Positions 1 through 6,155 of a stretch of 6,155 nucleotides of DNA are shown piece after piece; within the stretch, counting starts at the first letter, position 1; each line of letters starts with the position of its first letter. The stretch spans positions 1 to 6,155 of the forward strand of contig DGUK01000094.1 of the NCBI GenBank assembly GCA_002394635.1, in the 5' to 3' direction. Under the pieces are notes generated by a model that was given only the letters and a program-made list of their open reading frames with translations, had not been told where the DNA came from and made no database searches. Source of the DNA: Faecalitalea sp. UBA4312. Lineage in GTDB: Bacteria > Bacillota_I > Bacilli_A > Erysipelotrichales > Erysipelotrichaceae. Made by a program: the position numbers and the translations under genes.

Positions 1-640
1 CATCACTTACCGGTTTATGATCCTGCGCCACTTCCAAAGGAATGACAAGATCTTTATTCACTAAACAAATCAATGAGAATTCAAAACCTGTTAAACATTC
101 TTCGATGACAACCTTATTGCCCTTGATCGCAAACGCAATTTTCAAGGCTTCCAGTGCTTCCTGTTCACTTTGGGCAACTGTTACACCTTTTCCGGCTTTT
201 AAACCATCTTCTTTGATAACGATTGGCGCACCCTGCTCTTTTACATAAGCAGCTGCTTCTTCATACTGATCAAAGGTCCGATAAGCTGCTGTCGGAATGT
301 TGTATTTTGCCATGATGTTCTTGGCAAAGTCCTTGCTGGATTCCACCTGTGTCGCTGCCTTGGTCGGCCCGAAGATCTTCAGCCCCTCTTTTTCAAAAGC
401 ATCGACGATTCCCAGTGCCAGCGTAGCTTCCGGTCCTACCACGGTCAGATCGATGGCTTCCTGTTTCGCAAAGGCCACCAATGCATCCACATCACTGTCC
501 GAAATGTCGACACATTCACTGATGGCTGCCATCCCCGGGTTGCCAGGTGCACTGTATAACTGTGTACAAAGTGGTGATTTCGAACATGCCAAGGCCAAGG
601 CATGTTCCCGGCCACCTTTTCCTACTACAAGAATCTTCAT
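1..640 (-). CDS. purD: Phosphoribosylamine--glycine ligase (GAR synthetase), N-terminal half, cut by window edge
   Basis: This is the cytoplasmic ATP-grasp enzyme that joins glycine to 5-phosphoribosylamine, the second step of de novo purine synthesis. I translated it by hand from the reverse complement; 213 codons lie in the window and the C-terminal half (family length about 420 residues) is beyond base 1. Recognisable blocks are the N-domain start MKILVVGKGGREHA (1-14), APGNPGM (31-37), DLTVVGPEATL (64-74), GLKIFGPTKAA (86-96), SKDFAKNIMAKYNIPTA (102-118), the ATP-grasp loop IKEDGLKAGKGV (142-153) and AQDHKPVSD at the edge. Residue 8 is Lys where family members usually have Ser in GSGGREHA, a mild variant. 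The ATG at 638-640 is preceded by AGAGGA at 648-653, seven bases away, which fixes the start. It follows the rubrerythrin gene on the same strand, but a terminator lies between them. Proline codons here favour CCG (5 of 9). Confidence 0.95.
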   Translation of the reverse strand, partial: MKILVVGKGGREHALALACSKSPLCTQLYSAPGNPGMAAISECVDISDSDVDALVAFAKQEAIDLTVVGPEATLALGIVDAFEKEGLKIFGPTKAATQVESSKDFAKNIMAKYNIPTAAYRTFDQYEEAAAYVKEQGAPIVIKEDGLKAGKGVTVAQSEQEALEALKIAFAIKGNKVVIEECLTGFEFSLICLVNKDLVIPLEVAQDHKPVSD

Positions 641-669
641 TTCTTTGTCCTCTTTTCTTTTACGCATAT

Positions 670-678
670 ATTCTACCA
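670..678 (-). promoter_or_regulatory. Possible purD promoter (extended -10)
   Basis: On the minus strand TGGTAGAAT (678 to 670) is an extended -10 element. Seventeen bases upstream, TCGAAA (698-693) matches the -35 consensus TTGACA at four of six positions. Transcription would start near base 663, giving a leader of about 23 bases before purD. The -35 candidate lies in the loop and upper stem of the rubrerythrin terminator. This is inferred from sequence alone. Readthrough from rubrerythrin is the alternative source of purD transcript. Confidence 0.35.
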
Positions 679-708
679 AAATAAAAAAGGCCTTTCGACC
701 TTCTTTAT
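676..708 (-). terminator. Rho-independent terminator of the rubrerythrin gene
   Basis: Read on the minus strand, the arms at 697-708 and 681-692 form a 12-bp stem (two G-T wobbles) closed by a GAAA tetraloop (693-696). Six T residues lie in the 3' arm and a further T-rich stretch follows it. It begins nine bases after the rubrerythrin stop codon. The stem base is all A-T, so strength is hard to judge, but the form and position are typical. Confidence 0.8.
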
Positions 709-716
709 AAAGAATA

Positions 717-1250
717 TTAATAATTTTTAGCTTCCGGTTGGAAAGCAGACTGTGGATAACCACATACCGGACATTTTTTCGGTGCTTTGGCTCCTGTGTA
801 CTTGAAACCACAGATGCTGCATACCCACGTTGTTTCTTCTTCCTTGGCATACACAGCTTCCTTTTCTACATTATCCAACAATGCCAGATATCTTTCTTCG
901 TGGTGTTTTTCAATTTCAGCCACCTTATCGAATTTGAACGCAATTTGCGTAAATCCTTCTTCACGGGCAATGTCCGCAAATTCCTTGTACATTTCTGTCC
1001 ATTCGTAGTTTTCACCTGCTGCAGCCGCTTTTAAGTTTTCTGCAGTATTACCGATACCACCTAACGCATCAAACCATAAACGGGCATGTTCCTGCTCATT
1101 TCTTGCGGTTTCCAAAAAGATATCCGCAATCTGATCCAACCCTTCCTGTTTGGCGATTTCAGCAAAATACGTATACTTGTTGCGTGCCTGAGATTCTCCC
1201 GCAAAAGCAGTCTGCAAATTTTTTTCTGTTTTTGTTCCTTTTAAATCCAT
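717..1250 (-). CDS. rbr: Rubrerythrin (non-heme diiron peroxidase with rubredoxin domain)
   Basis: Cytoplasmic peroxide-detoxifying protein of anaerobes that reduces hydrogen peroxide to water, taking electrons through its rubredoxin domain from NAD(P)H-linked donors. The 177-residue product has the classic order. An N-terminal four-helix ferritin-like domain (about 1-135) comes first, with diiron ligands by family comparison at E19 (AGES), E52 and H55 (ExxH), E80 and E83 (AGENYEW), and E114 and H117 (second ExxH). A C-terminal rubredoxin-like domain follows, with C144-x2-C147 and C160-x2-C163. The 12-residue gap between the two Cys pairs is typical of rubrerythrin rather than free rubredoxin. 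All expected metal ligands are present and the length is close to the family norm, so it should be active. The start is set by AAGGAG at 1258-1263, seven bases before ATG. It has its own promoter and terminator, so it appears to be monocistronic. No clear PerR-type box was seen upstream. Confidence 0.97.
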   Translation of the reverse strand: MDLKGTKTEKNLQTAFAGESQARNKYTYFAEIAKQEGLDQIADIFLETARNEQEHARLWFDALGGIGNTAENLKAAAAGENYEWTEMYKEFADIAREEGFTQIAFKFDKVAEIEKHHEERYLALLDNVEKEAVYAKEEETTWVCSICGFKYTGAKAPKKCPVCGYPQSAFQPEAKNY

Positions 1251-1273
1251 ATTTATTCTCCTTCTTTTTCCAC

Positions 1274-1282
1274 ATTATATCA
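1274..1282 (-). promoter_or_regulatory. Rubrerythrin promoter, extended -10
   Basis: The minus strand carries TGATATAAT (1282 to 1274): a perfect -10 TATAAT preceded by the TGn extension. The region 17 bases upstream (1297-1302, TCATAT) is a poor -35, as is common for extended -10 promoters. The predicted start near base 1267 gives a leader of about 17 bases that contains the AAGGAG ribosome binding site. Confidence 0.65.
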
Positions 1283-1298
1283 AAGGTGTTTTTAAAAT

Positions 1299-1316
1299 AT
1301 GACCTCGATGCCCTCG
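1299..1316. repeat. Tandem 9-base direct repeat over the rubrerythrin -35 region
   Basis: On the plus strand ATGACCTCG (1299-1307) is followed immediately by ATGCCCTCG (1308-1316), with one mismatch. Relative to the predicted rubrerythrin start near 1267, the pair covers about -32 to -49. That is where an activator or repressor would act on a promoter with a weak -35. A regulatory role is inference; two short copies can arise by chance. Confidence 0.35.
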
Positions 1317-1321
1317 TTTTC

Positions 1322-1337
1322 GTTAGGATATCCTTAC
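1322..1337. promoter_or_regulatory. 16-bp near-perfect palindrome, possible operator
   Basis: GTTAGGATATCCTTAC is an inverted repeat centred on GGATATCC, with one mismatched pair in eight. It lies between the divergent promoters of rubrerythrin (about -55 to -70 from its predicted start) and tRNA-Pro. The TTAGG-N4-CCTTA form is loosely like DtxR-family metal-repressor sites, but I cannot assign a regulator. It could also be chance. Confidence 0.3.
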
Positions 1338-1361
1338 TTAAAATAGATTCCTTTTCTCAAT

Positions 1362-1400
1362 AAAAAAATTCTATCTTTTTTTCTAAGAACGTGCTATTAT
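1362..1400 (+). promoter_or_regulatory. tRNA-Pro promoter: A-tract plus extended -10
   Basis: TGCTATTAT at 1392-1400 is an extended -10 element. No convincing -35 hexamer lies at the usual spacing. A run of seven A residues at 1362-1368 falls at about -39 to -45 from a start near A1407, the position of a proximal UP-element site, and could compensate. This start would leave only about two bases before the mature tRNA end. The assignment is inferred from sequence. Confidence 0.45.
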
Positions 1401-1408
1401 ACTCTCAC

Positions 1409-1485
<77 letters not shown>

Positions 1486-1495
1486 TGTAAAAGAT

Positions 1496-1528
1496 AAAGG
1501 ATGTACCTGTCAGGTTACATCCTTTTTT
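1496..1528. terminator. Terminator between tRNA-Pro and convergent lgt, probably bidirectional
   Basis: The arms AAAGGATGTA (1496-1505) and TACATCCTTT (1516-1525) form a perfect 10-bp stem. The loop region can pair three more bases (CCT/AGG) past a one-base bulge. On the plus strand it runs into six T residues (1523-1528), ideal for ending the tRNA transcript. On the minus strand it begins four bases after the lgt stop codon at 1530-1532 and is followed by the weaker T-rich stretch TTTATCTTTT, so it can also end the uvrA-hprK-lgt transcript. Confidence 0.85.
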
Positions 1529-1529
1529 C

Positions 1530-2594
1530 TTACCATATTTTCAGATCATTCCATGTCCTTGGCTGATCGAAGATCGTATGCGTATATTCCGTCACTGTCT
1601 GACAAGCATGAAGATCCGGGTTCGTCGATATTGAATACAGCGCCAGCTCTTTTGCCCGTTGTACCCCTTGTTCCGTTTCAGTCAGATAAACCACATTGTC
1701 CCTTCCTTTCTCTTTACAGAAGTCCAGGATCTCTTCTGTGGTAGATGCCTTGCCATCCACAGTCATGTTTATATCCATTTCCTTTTCGCATAGAATGATT
1801 GGCTTTTTATACCAGTGAAATACCTTATGCCAAATTCCCAACATACCCAATATGCCAAAAAGAATAGCTGCTAAGGAAATGACCTGCGCTATCTTTAAAG
1901 GTCCTAACATCAAAGAATCCGTCCGAAAGCCTTCCACAAAGAAACGCACACAGCCATACCAGATCATGTATGCAAAGCCGGCATCCCCCTGCCGCTTCAT
2001 CCATTTTTTCCGATATAGCATGGTAATGAGAAAAAAGCCCAGTATGTTCAAAGCACTCTCATACAAAAATGTCGGCTGCCGATAGGCACCGTTAATATAC
2101 ATCTGTTTTTTGATAAAAGCCGGGAAATGATCAAAGTAGCTCTCCGCTACGATATTTCCAAAAGCCTCCTGGTTAGCAAAGTTTCCCCAGCGTCCTAAGG
2201 CCTGGGCAATCAATACGTTGGGCATAATACAGTCAAACATGCGTAGAAAGGAGATTTTCCTGCGCTTAAAGTAAAAGTAGCTGAACAATACACCAGCAAT
2301 CAAGCCACCGTGAATGGCCAAGCCTCCCTTCCATACCGCAATGATATCGGAAGGATATTGACTGTAGTATGACCATTGAAAGAGCACGTAATAAAGACGA
2401 GCCCCTACGATTCCGCACAACAACATCGGAAACAAGTAATCCTCCAGGATCTCGGTGGCATATTTCCATCTTTTCATGGTTCGCTGGCTGAGCCAATACG
2501 CAAGGAAGGCGCCCGTCAGAATACAGAGCGCATACCAGGTCACCTGAAACGGACCGATCTGCAGAAAGACCTTAGAGGTCGGTAACACACTCAT
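1530..2594 (-). CDS. lgt: Prolipoprotein diacylglyceryl transferase with C-terminal extension
   Basis: Integral inner-membrane enzyme that transfers diacylglycerol from phosphatidylglycerol to the lipobox cysteine of prolipoproteins, the first step of lipoprotein maturation. The protein has 354 residues. Family marks are Y21 in the first helix, IHGGL with H95 (94-98), the signature GRWGNFANQEAFG (134-146, with R135, N138, E143), QPTFLYES (173-180) and RFFVEGFR (217-224, with R217, E221, R224). Hydrophobic segments lie near 18-36, 54-72, 92-109, 122-133, 181-194, 207-219 and 235-255. The enzyme core ends near residue 262. The remaining ~92 residues are hydrophilic and make it longer than usual (about 260-300), with no function I recognise. 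The ATG at 2592-2594 lies inside the hprK end (23-base overlap), with AGGAG at 2604-2608 nine bases upstream. It is last in the uvrA-hprK-lgt operon. Confidence 0.97.
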   Translation of the reverse strand: MSVLPTSKVFLQIGPFQVTWYALCILTGAFLAYWLSQRTMKRWKYATEILEDYLFPMLLCGIVGARLYYVLFQWSYYSQYPSDIIAVWKGGLAIHGGLIAGVLFSYFYFKRRKISFLRMFDCIMPNVLIAQALGRWGNFANQEAFGNIVAESYFDHFPAFIKKQMYINGAYRQPTFLYESALNILGFFLITMLYRKKWMKRQGDAGFAYMIWYGCVRFFVEGFRTDSLMLGPLKIAQVISLAAILFGILGMLGIWHKVFHWYKKPIILCEKEMDINMTVDGKASTTEEILDFCKEKGRDNVVYLTETEQGVQRAKELALYSISTNPDLHACQTVTEYTHTIFDQPRTWNDLKIW

Positions 2595-3537
2595 CGTTTT
2601 CTTCTCCTGTCATCCGGTTCCGTTCAATTTTCTCAATGACACGCTCCTCAAACTCTTTGGCCGAATCGATACCGCTTTTTATCAAAAGATAATTGGTCAC
2701 CGCGGTTTCAATAATGGTTGCCATGGGACGTCCGGAGGATACCGGGATCCGCATCTTTAAGATTTTGATACCAAAGATATCTGTATATTCCTTGTCTTCA
2801 ATTCCAACACGGTCATATTCTTTTGTGTCATCAAAGGGTTCCAAAACGATATGTAAACCGATGTGCACACTGGAGGCATACGAACCGGCACCGAACATCC
2901 GTGGTACGTTGATAATACCGACACCACGCATTTCCATAAATCCCTTTAACAAATCCGGTGTTCTACCCAACAAGGTATTGTGAATGTGATAACAGTCCAC
3001 CCGGTCATCGGCTATCAGCTGATGGCCTCGTTTGATCAATTCCAGGGCAATTTCGCTTTTTCCCATGCCGGATTTTCCCGTAATCAATACACCGACACCG
3101 AAAATGCGCAGCAGTTCTCCATGAATGATCATGGATTCCGCTAAACGCTCATCCAAAAAGTTCGTAATGCCGATGACGACACGGGATGTTTTTGTATGGC
3201 TTCGAAAAACCGGAAAATTCTTACGTTCCGCAATTTCGATCAATACCTCCGGAATCTCCAGGCCTTCGCTGACGACGATGCATGGAATCTGTTTTTTTGT
3301 CAGATATTCGAAAGAGCGGCGCTGTGCCACTTCATCCATGAACTCGGCAATAAAGCGACTTTCCTTTTCCCCTAAAACCACGATTCTTGAAGGAGCCGGA
3401 TCCGGCAGGTACCCCGCCAGTTCCAGTCCGGGACGATTGGTGTCCCCCAGAACAACCTCTCTGTATAAGCTTTCCTGGTCACCGACGATCTGTTCCCATT
3501 CAAATTCTTCCGCTAAGTCTTTTACAAATACTTTCAT
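2572..3537 (-). CDS. hprK: HPr kinase/phosphorylase
   Basis: Bifunctional cytoplasmic sensor enzyme that phosphorylates HPr of the sugar phosphotransferase system on its regulatory serine, and removes that phosphate by phosphorolysis. It thereby controls catabolite repression and inducer exclusion in Gram-positive bacteria. The 321-residue product has an N-terminal domain (about 1-130), then the kinase domain with H139, the Walker A loop GKSGMGKS (154-161), acidic pair D177-D178 in IADDRVD, the family signature EMRGVGIINV (202-211) and the C-terminal IPVSSGRPMATIIETAV segment (264-280, R270). The length is close to the usual ~310. The ATG at 3535-3537 overlaps the uvrA stop as ATGA, indicating translational coupling, with only a weak G-rich ribosome site (CGGGGT) upstream. 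The hprK-lgt pair is a conserved Firmicutes arrangement. Its last residues are encoded within the lgt start region. Confidence 0.98.
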   Translation of the reverse strand: MKVFVKDLAEEFEWEQIVGDQESLYREVVLGDTNRPGLELAGYLPDPAPSRIVVLGEKESRFIAEFMDEVAQRRSFEYLTKKQIPCIVVSEGLEIPEVLIEIAERKNFPVFRSHTKTSRVVIGITNFLDERLAESMIIHGELLRIFGVGVLITGKSGMGKSEIALELIKRGHQLIADDRVDCYHIHNTLLGRTPDLLKGFMEMRGVGIINVPRMFGAGSYASSVHIGLHIVLEPFDDTKEYDRVGIEDKEYTDIFGIKILKMRIPVSSGRPMATIIETAVTNYLLIKSGIDSAKEFEERVIEKIERNRMTGEENDECVTDL

Positions 3538-6155
3538 TTCGATTTACCCCGTTCTAATATCGGTTTCAAATATTGTCCGGTAAAGCTCTCTTCCACCTTC
3601 GCCACTTTCTCCGGTGTTCCCGTACACACAACGGTTCCTCCTTCGTCGCCACCTTCCGGTCCCATATCGATGATCCAGTCCGCGCACTTGATGACATCCA
3701 GGTTGTGTTCGATCACCAGTACGGTATCCCCGTGATCCACCAGCCTCTGTAAAACGTCGATTAGTTTATTGACATCATCGCTATGTAACCCGGTGGTCGG
3801 TTCATCCAGTACAAAGACGGTTTTTCCCGTTGCTTTTTTCTGTAATTCACTGGCCAGTTTGACACGTTGTGCCTCTCCGCCAGACAAGGTTGTAGCACTT
3901 TGGCCCAGTTTAATATAGGATAGACCTACATCGTATAAGGTCTGCAGCTTATGGCGGATCTTGGCTACCGGTTCAAAGAAGGTCAATGCTTCCTCGACCG
4001 TCATATCCAGCACATCCGCAATGGTTTTTCCTTTATATTTAACCTGTAAGGTTTCTTCATTGTAACGTGTTCCCTCACATTGATCACAGACAACATAGAC
4101 ATCCGGCAAAAACTGCATGGAGATCCGCAGGATCCCATCTCCCTGACATGCTTCACATCGTCCTCCCTTTACATTAAAGGAAAAACGGCTTTTGTCATAC
4201 CCCAACAGTTTCGCTTCTTTGGTCTGCGCATACAAAGCGCGGATATCATCAAAGACACCTGTATACGTCGCCGGGTTGGAACGTGGTGTCCTTCCGATCG
4301 GATCCTGTCCGATCTCCACCACTTTATCAATGTTTTCCAAGCCCCTTATTTCTTTACATTTTCCTGCTGTCACATGCAGTTTACCTAACTGCTTCTGTAC
4401 GCTCCGGGTAAATACTTCCGTTACCAGGGATGATTTACCTGATCCGGACACACCGGTTACAACCGTAAAGGTCCCCAGCTTGATATCGACGCTGACATTT
4501 TTCAGGTTATTTTGCCCAGCCTTGACAATCCGGACCTTCTTCCCGTTGCCTTTGCGTCGGGTTTGGGGAATCTCAATTTTCTTCCGGCCACTGAGATACG
4601 CTCCGGTGATTGATTCCGGACAATGCATGACTTCTTCCTGCGTTCCGGCCACAACGATTTCGCCACCATGTACACCGGCTCCCGGTCCTACATCCACGAT
4701 ATAATCGCTGGCCCGCATGGTATCTTCATCATGCTCTACCACGATCAATGTATTTCCCAGATCCCGCATTTCCTTTAAGGCGCCGATCAAACGGTCATTA
4801 TCTCTTTGATGAAGACCGATGCTCGGTTCATCCAGGACATACATGACACCGGTCAGCTTGGAACCGATCTGGGTAGCCAAACGGATCCGCTGGGCTTCAC
4901 CACCGCTTAATGTACCAGCTAAACGATTCAGTGCCAGATAGCTTAATCCCACATGATCCAGAAATTCCAGGCGGTTAGCAATTTCCTTTATGATCAGATT
5001 AGCAATCTTTGCCTGGGTATCATCCAACTGCAGACTTTGCATGAACAAACGAGCCTCCTTGATGCTCATCTGGGTCCATTCAAATATATTCTTGCCCCCT
5101 ACCTGTACACTCAAAGACTGCTCGTTCAAACGAGCGCCATGACAGGTTGGACATTCCTGGTCGGAAATGAACGAACCGTACCATTCCCGGGAAAACGCCG
5201 AAGAGGTTTCCTGATACCGTCGTTCGATCATCGGACAGACCCCTTCAATGTATTCCAGCTTGGACTGCGTAATGCCGGATCTTGAATGCAGGGTATACGC
5301 AATCGGTACATCCGATCCATACAACAAATACTTCAGTTTCTTCTTATTGATCTTCTTGATCGGCATATCCATATCAATCTTATAGTAATCGATCAGCGCT
5401 TTGATCCGCTGCCATTCCAGATTTTCTGTATTTACTATGTTCTTGTAGTAACGGATGCCCCCTTCAGCAATGGATTTTGAGGAATCCGGAATCAATAGCT
5501 CCAGATCCACCTTCTGGGTGATCCCCAGTCCTTTGCATGTCGGACAGGCTCCAAAAGGCGCATTGAAGGAGAACAGCTTCGGTTCCAGCTTTGGTACGGA
5601 GAAACCACATATTTTACAGGCATAGTTCGAAGAAAATAATCTCTCTTTTTCCTTTGTCAATACAATTGCCAGCCCGCCGCTGAGCTTCAAAGCCGTTTCC
5701 AGAGAATCATAGAAACGAGAACGATTATCCTTGCGGACGATCCGATCCACTACAGCTTCGATCGTATGTTTTTTATTCTTTTCCAATTCTTCAATTTCTT
5801 CAATATATTGGATCGTACCATCTACACGAGCACGAACAAAGCCCTCCGACATCAGTTTATTCAATGTCGGTTTATGTGTTCCCTTTTTTCCGGAAACCAG
5901 CGGACTTAAAATCGTACAACGGGTTCCTTCCGGCAGCTCCATGATCTTATCCACCATTTCGGTGATAGTATTCCCTTTGATCGGAATATGGTGATTCGGA
6001 CAGTAAGGAACGCCGACACGGGCATACATCAAACGAAGGTAATCGTAGATCTCCGTCGCTGTTCCTACGGTTGAACGCGGGTTATTGGAGGTCGTCTTTT
6101 GATCAATGGCGATGGAAGGCGACAATCCCGTAATTTCATCTACGTCCGGCTTTTC
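3534..6155 (-). CDS. uvrA: Excinuclease ABC subunit A, N-terminus cut by window edge
   Basis: DNA damage-recognition ATPase of nucleotide excision repair; it acts as a dimer, loads UvrB at lesions and is then released. The window holds 873 residues, open from the right edge (first visible residues EKPDVDEITGL). By comparison with UvrA of about 940, some 70 residues including the first Walker A are missing. Visible marks, counted from the edge, are: zinc module C180-x2-C183 and C204-x2-C207; an extra CPTC pair (335, 338); first ABC signature LSGGEAQR (416-423) and Walker B D442-E443; second Walker A GVSGSGKS (568-575); zinc pairs C667/C670 and C690/C693; second signature (757-764), Walker B D784-E785 and switch H817. 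All expected elements are intact. Base 6125 is a TTG leucine codon inside the gene, not the start. The TGA stop overlaps the hprK ATG. uvrB, often upstream, would be outside the window. Confidence 0.98.
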   Translation of the reverse strand, partial: EKPDVDEITGLSPSIAIDQKTTSNNPRSTVGTATEIYDYLRLMYARVGVPYCPNHHIPIKGNTITEMVDKIMELPEGTRCTILSPLVSGKKGTHKPTLNKLMSEGFVRARVDGTIQYIEEIEELEKNKKHTIEAVVDRIVRKDNRSRFYDSLETALKLSGGLAIVLTKEKERLFSSNYACKICGFSVPKLEPKLFSFNAPFGACPTCKGLGITQKVDLELLIPDSSKSIAEGGIRYYKNIVNTENLEWQRIKALIDYYKIDMDMPIKKINKKKLKYLLYGSDVPIAYTLHSRSGITQSKLEYIEGVCPMIERRYQETSSAFSREWYGSFISDQECPTCHGARLNEQSLSVQVGGKNIFEWTQMSIKEARLFMQSLQLDDTQAKIANLIIKEIANRLEFLDHVGLSYLALNRLAGTLSGGEAQRIRLATQIGSKLTGVMYVLDEPSIGLHQRDNDRLIGALKEMRDLGNTLIVVEHDEDTMRASDYIVDVGPGAGVHGGEIVVAGTQEEVMHCPESITGAYLSGRKKIEIPQTRRKGNGKKVRIVKAGQNNLKNVSVDIKLGTFTVVTGVSGSGKSSLVTEVFTRSVQKQLGKLHVTAGKCKEIRGLENIDKVVEIGQDPIGRTPRSNPATYTGVFDDIRALYAQTKEAKLLGYDKSRFSFNVKGGRCEACQGDGILRISMQFLPDVYVVCDQCEGTRYNEETLQVKYKGKTIADVLDMTVEEALTFFEPVAKIRHKLQTLYDVGLSYIKLGQSATTLSGGEAQRVKLASELQKKATGKTVFVLDEPTTGLHSDDVNKLIDVLQRLVDHGDTVLVIEHNLDVIKCADWIIDMGPEGGDEGGTVVCTGTPEKVAKVEESFTGQYLKPILERGKSK

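Noticed and set aside
297..710. Plus-strand open frame of 137 residues opposite purD
   Set aside because: The minus strand encodes clear PurD motifs over the same bases; the plus frame has a low-complexity Ser/Ala composition typical of an antisense shadow.
1274..1305. PerR box upstream of rubrerythrin
   Set aside because: No sequence close to TTATAATnATTATAA is present; the AT-rich stretches match by composition only.
1362..1382. A7/T7 inverted repeat as a terminator
   Set aside because: The stem would be only A-T pairs with no GC base, and no gene ends next to it; the A-tract is better read as part of the tRNA promoter.
1396..1401. Minus-strand TATAAT as a second rubrerythrin promoter
   Set aside because: It is the complement of the tRNA -10 region, has no -35 (GCTGTG at the expected place lies in the tRNA), and would give a leader of about 140 bases; the extended -10 at 1274-1282 is far better placed.
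4080..4704. Overlapping plus-strand open frames inside uvrA
   Set aside because: They are antisense shadows of strongly conserved UvrA ATPase and zinc-finger coding sequence; none shows a known motif or ribosome site.
6123..6125. Start codon of uvrA at this position
   Set aside because: It is TTG within the conserved stretch PDVDEITGLSPSIAIDQKT, and the frame stays open to the window edge, so it is an internal leucine codon of a truncated gene.

Overview
The window looks like ordinary chromosomal DNA of an anaerobic, low- to mid-GC member of the Bacillota. The UvrA, HprK and Lgt proteins read as Firmicutes types, uvrA-hprK-lgt is a Firmicutes-type gene order, ribosome binding sites are strong AGGAG-like sequences, and a rubrerythrin is present. 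A member of the Erysipelotrichia or a relative is a guess, not a demonstrated assignment. I see no insertion sequence, integrase, phage gene, CRISPR array or toxin-antitoxin pair.

Layout from left to right. At the left edge is the N-terminal half of purD (minus strand, running off the window). A 76-base gap follows, holding a rho-independent terminator for the next gene and a possible purD promoter. Next is a single-gene rubrerythrin unit (minus strand) with an extended -10 promoter. Behind it lies a 158-base divergent intergenic region that also carries the promoter area of a plus-strand tRNA-Pro(CGG). A 10-bp-stem terminator, probably working in both directions, separates the tRNA from the convergent lgt. 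The right two thirds is a tightly packed minus-strand operon transcribed uvrA, then hprK, then lgt. uvrA is missing its first ~70 residues beyond the right edge. uvrA and hprK share an ATGA overlap; hprK and lgt overlap by 23 bases.

How they work together: UvrA starts nucleotide excision repair. HprK phosphorylates and dephosphorylates HPr for carbon catabolite control. Lgt attaches diacylglycerol to prolipoproteins. They share an operon rather than a pathway. Rubrerythrin detoxifies peroxide in the anaerobic cytoplasm, and PurD performs the second step of purine synthesis.

No previously undescribed system is evident. The points most worth a second look are a ~90-residue soluble C-terminal extension on Lgt, the repeat-rich regulatory region upstream of the rubrerythrin gene, and the apparent overlap of the rubrerythrin terminator with a purD promoter.
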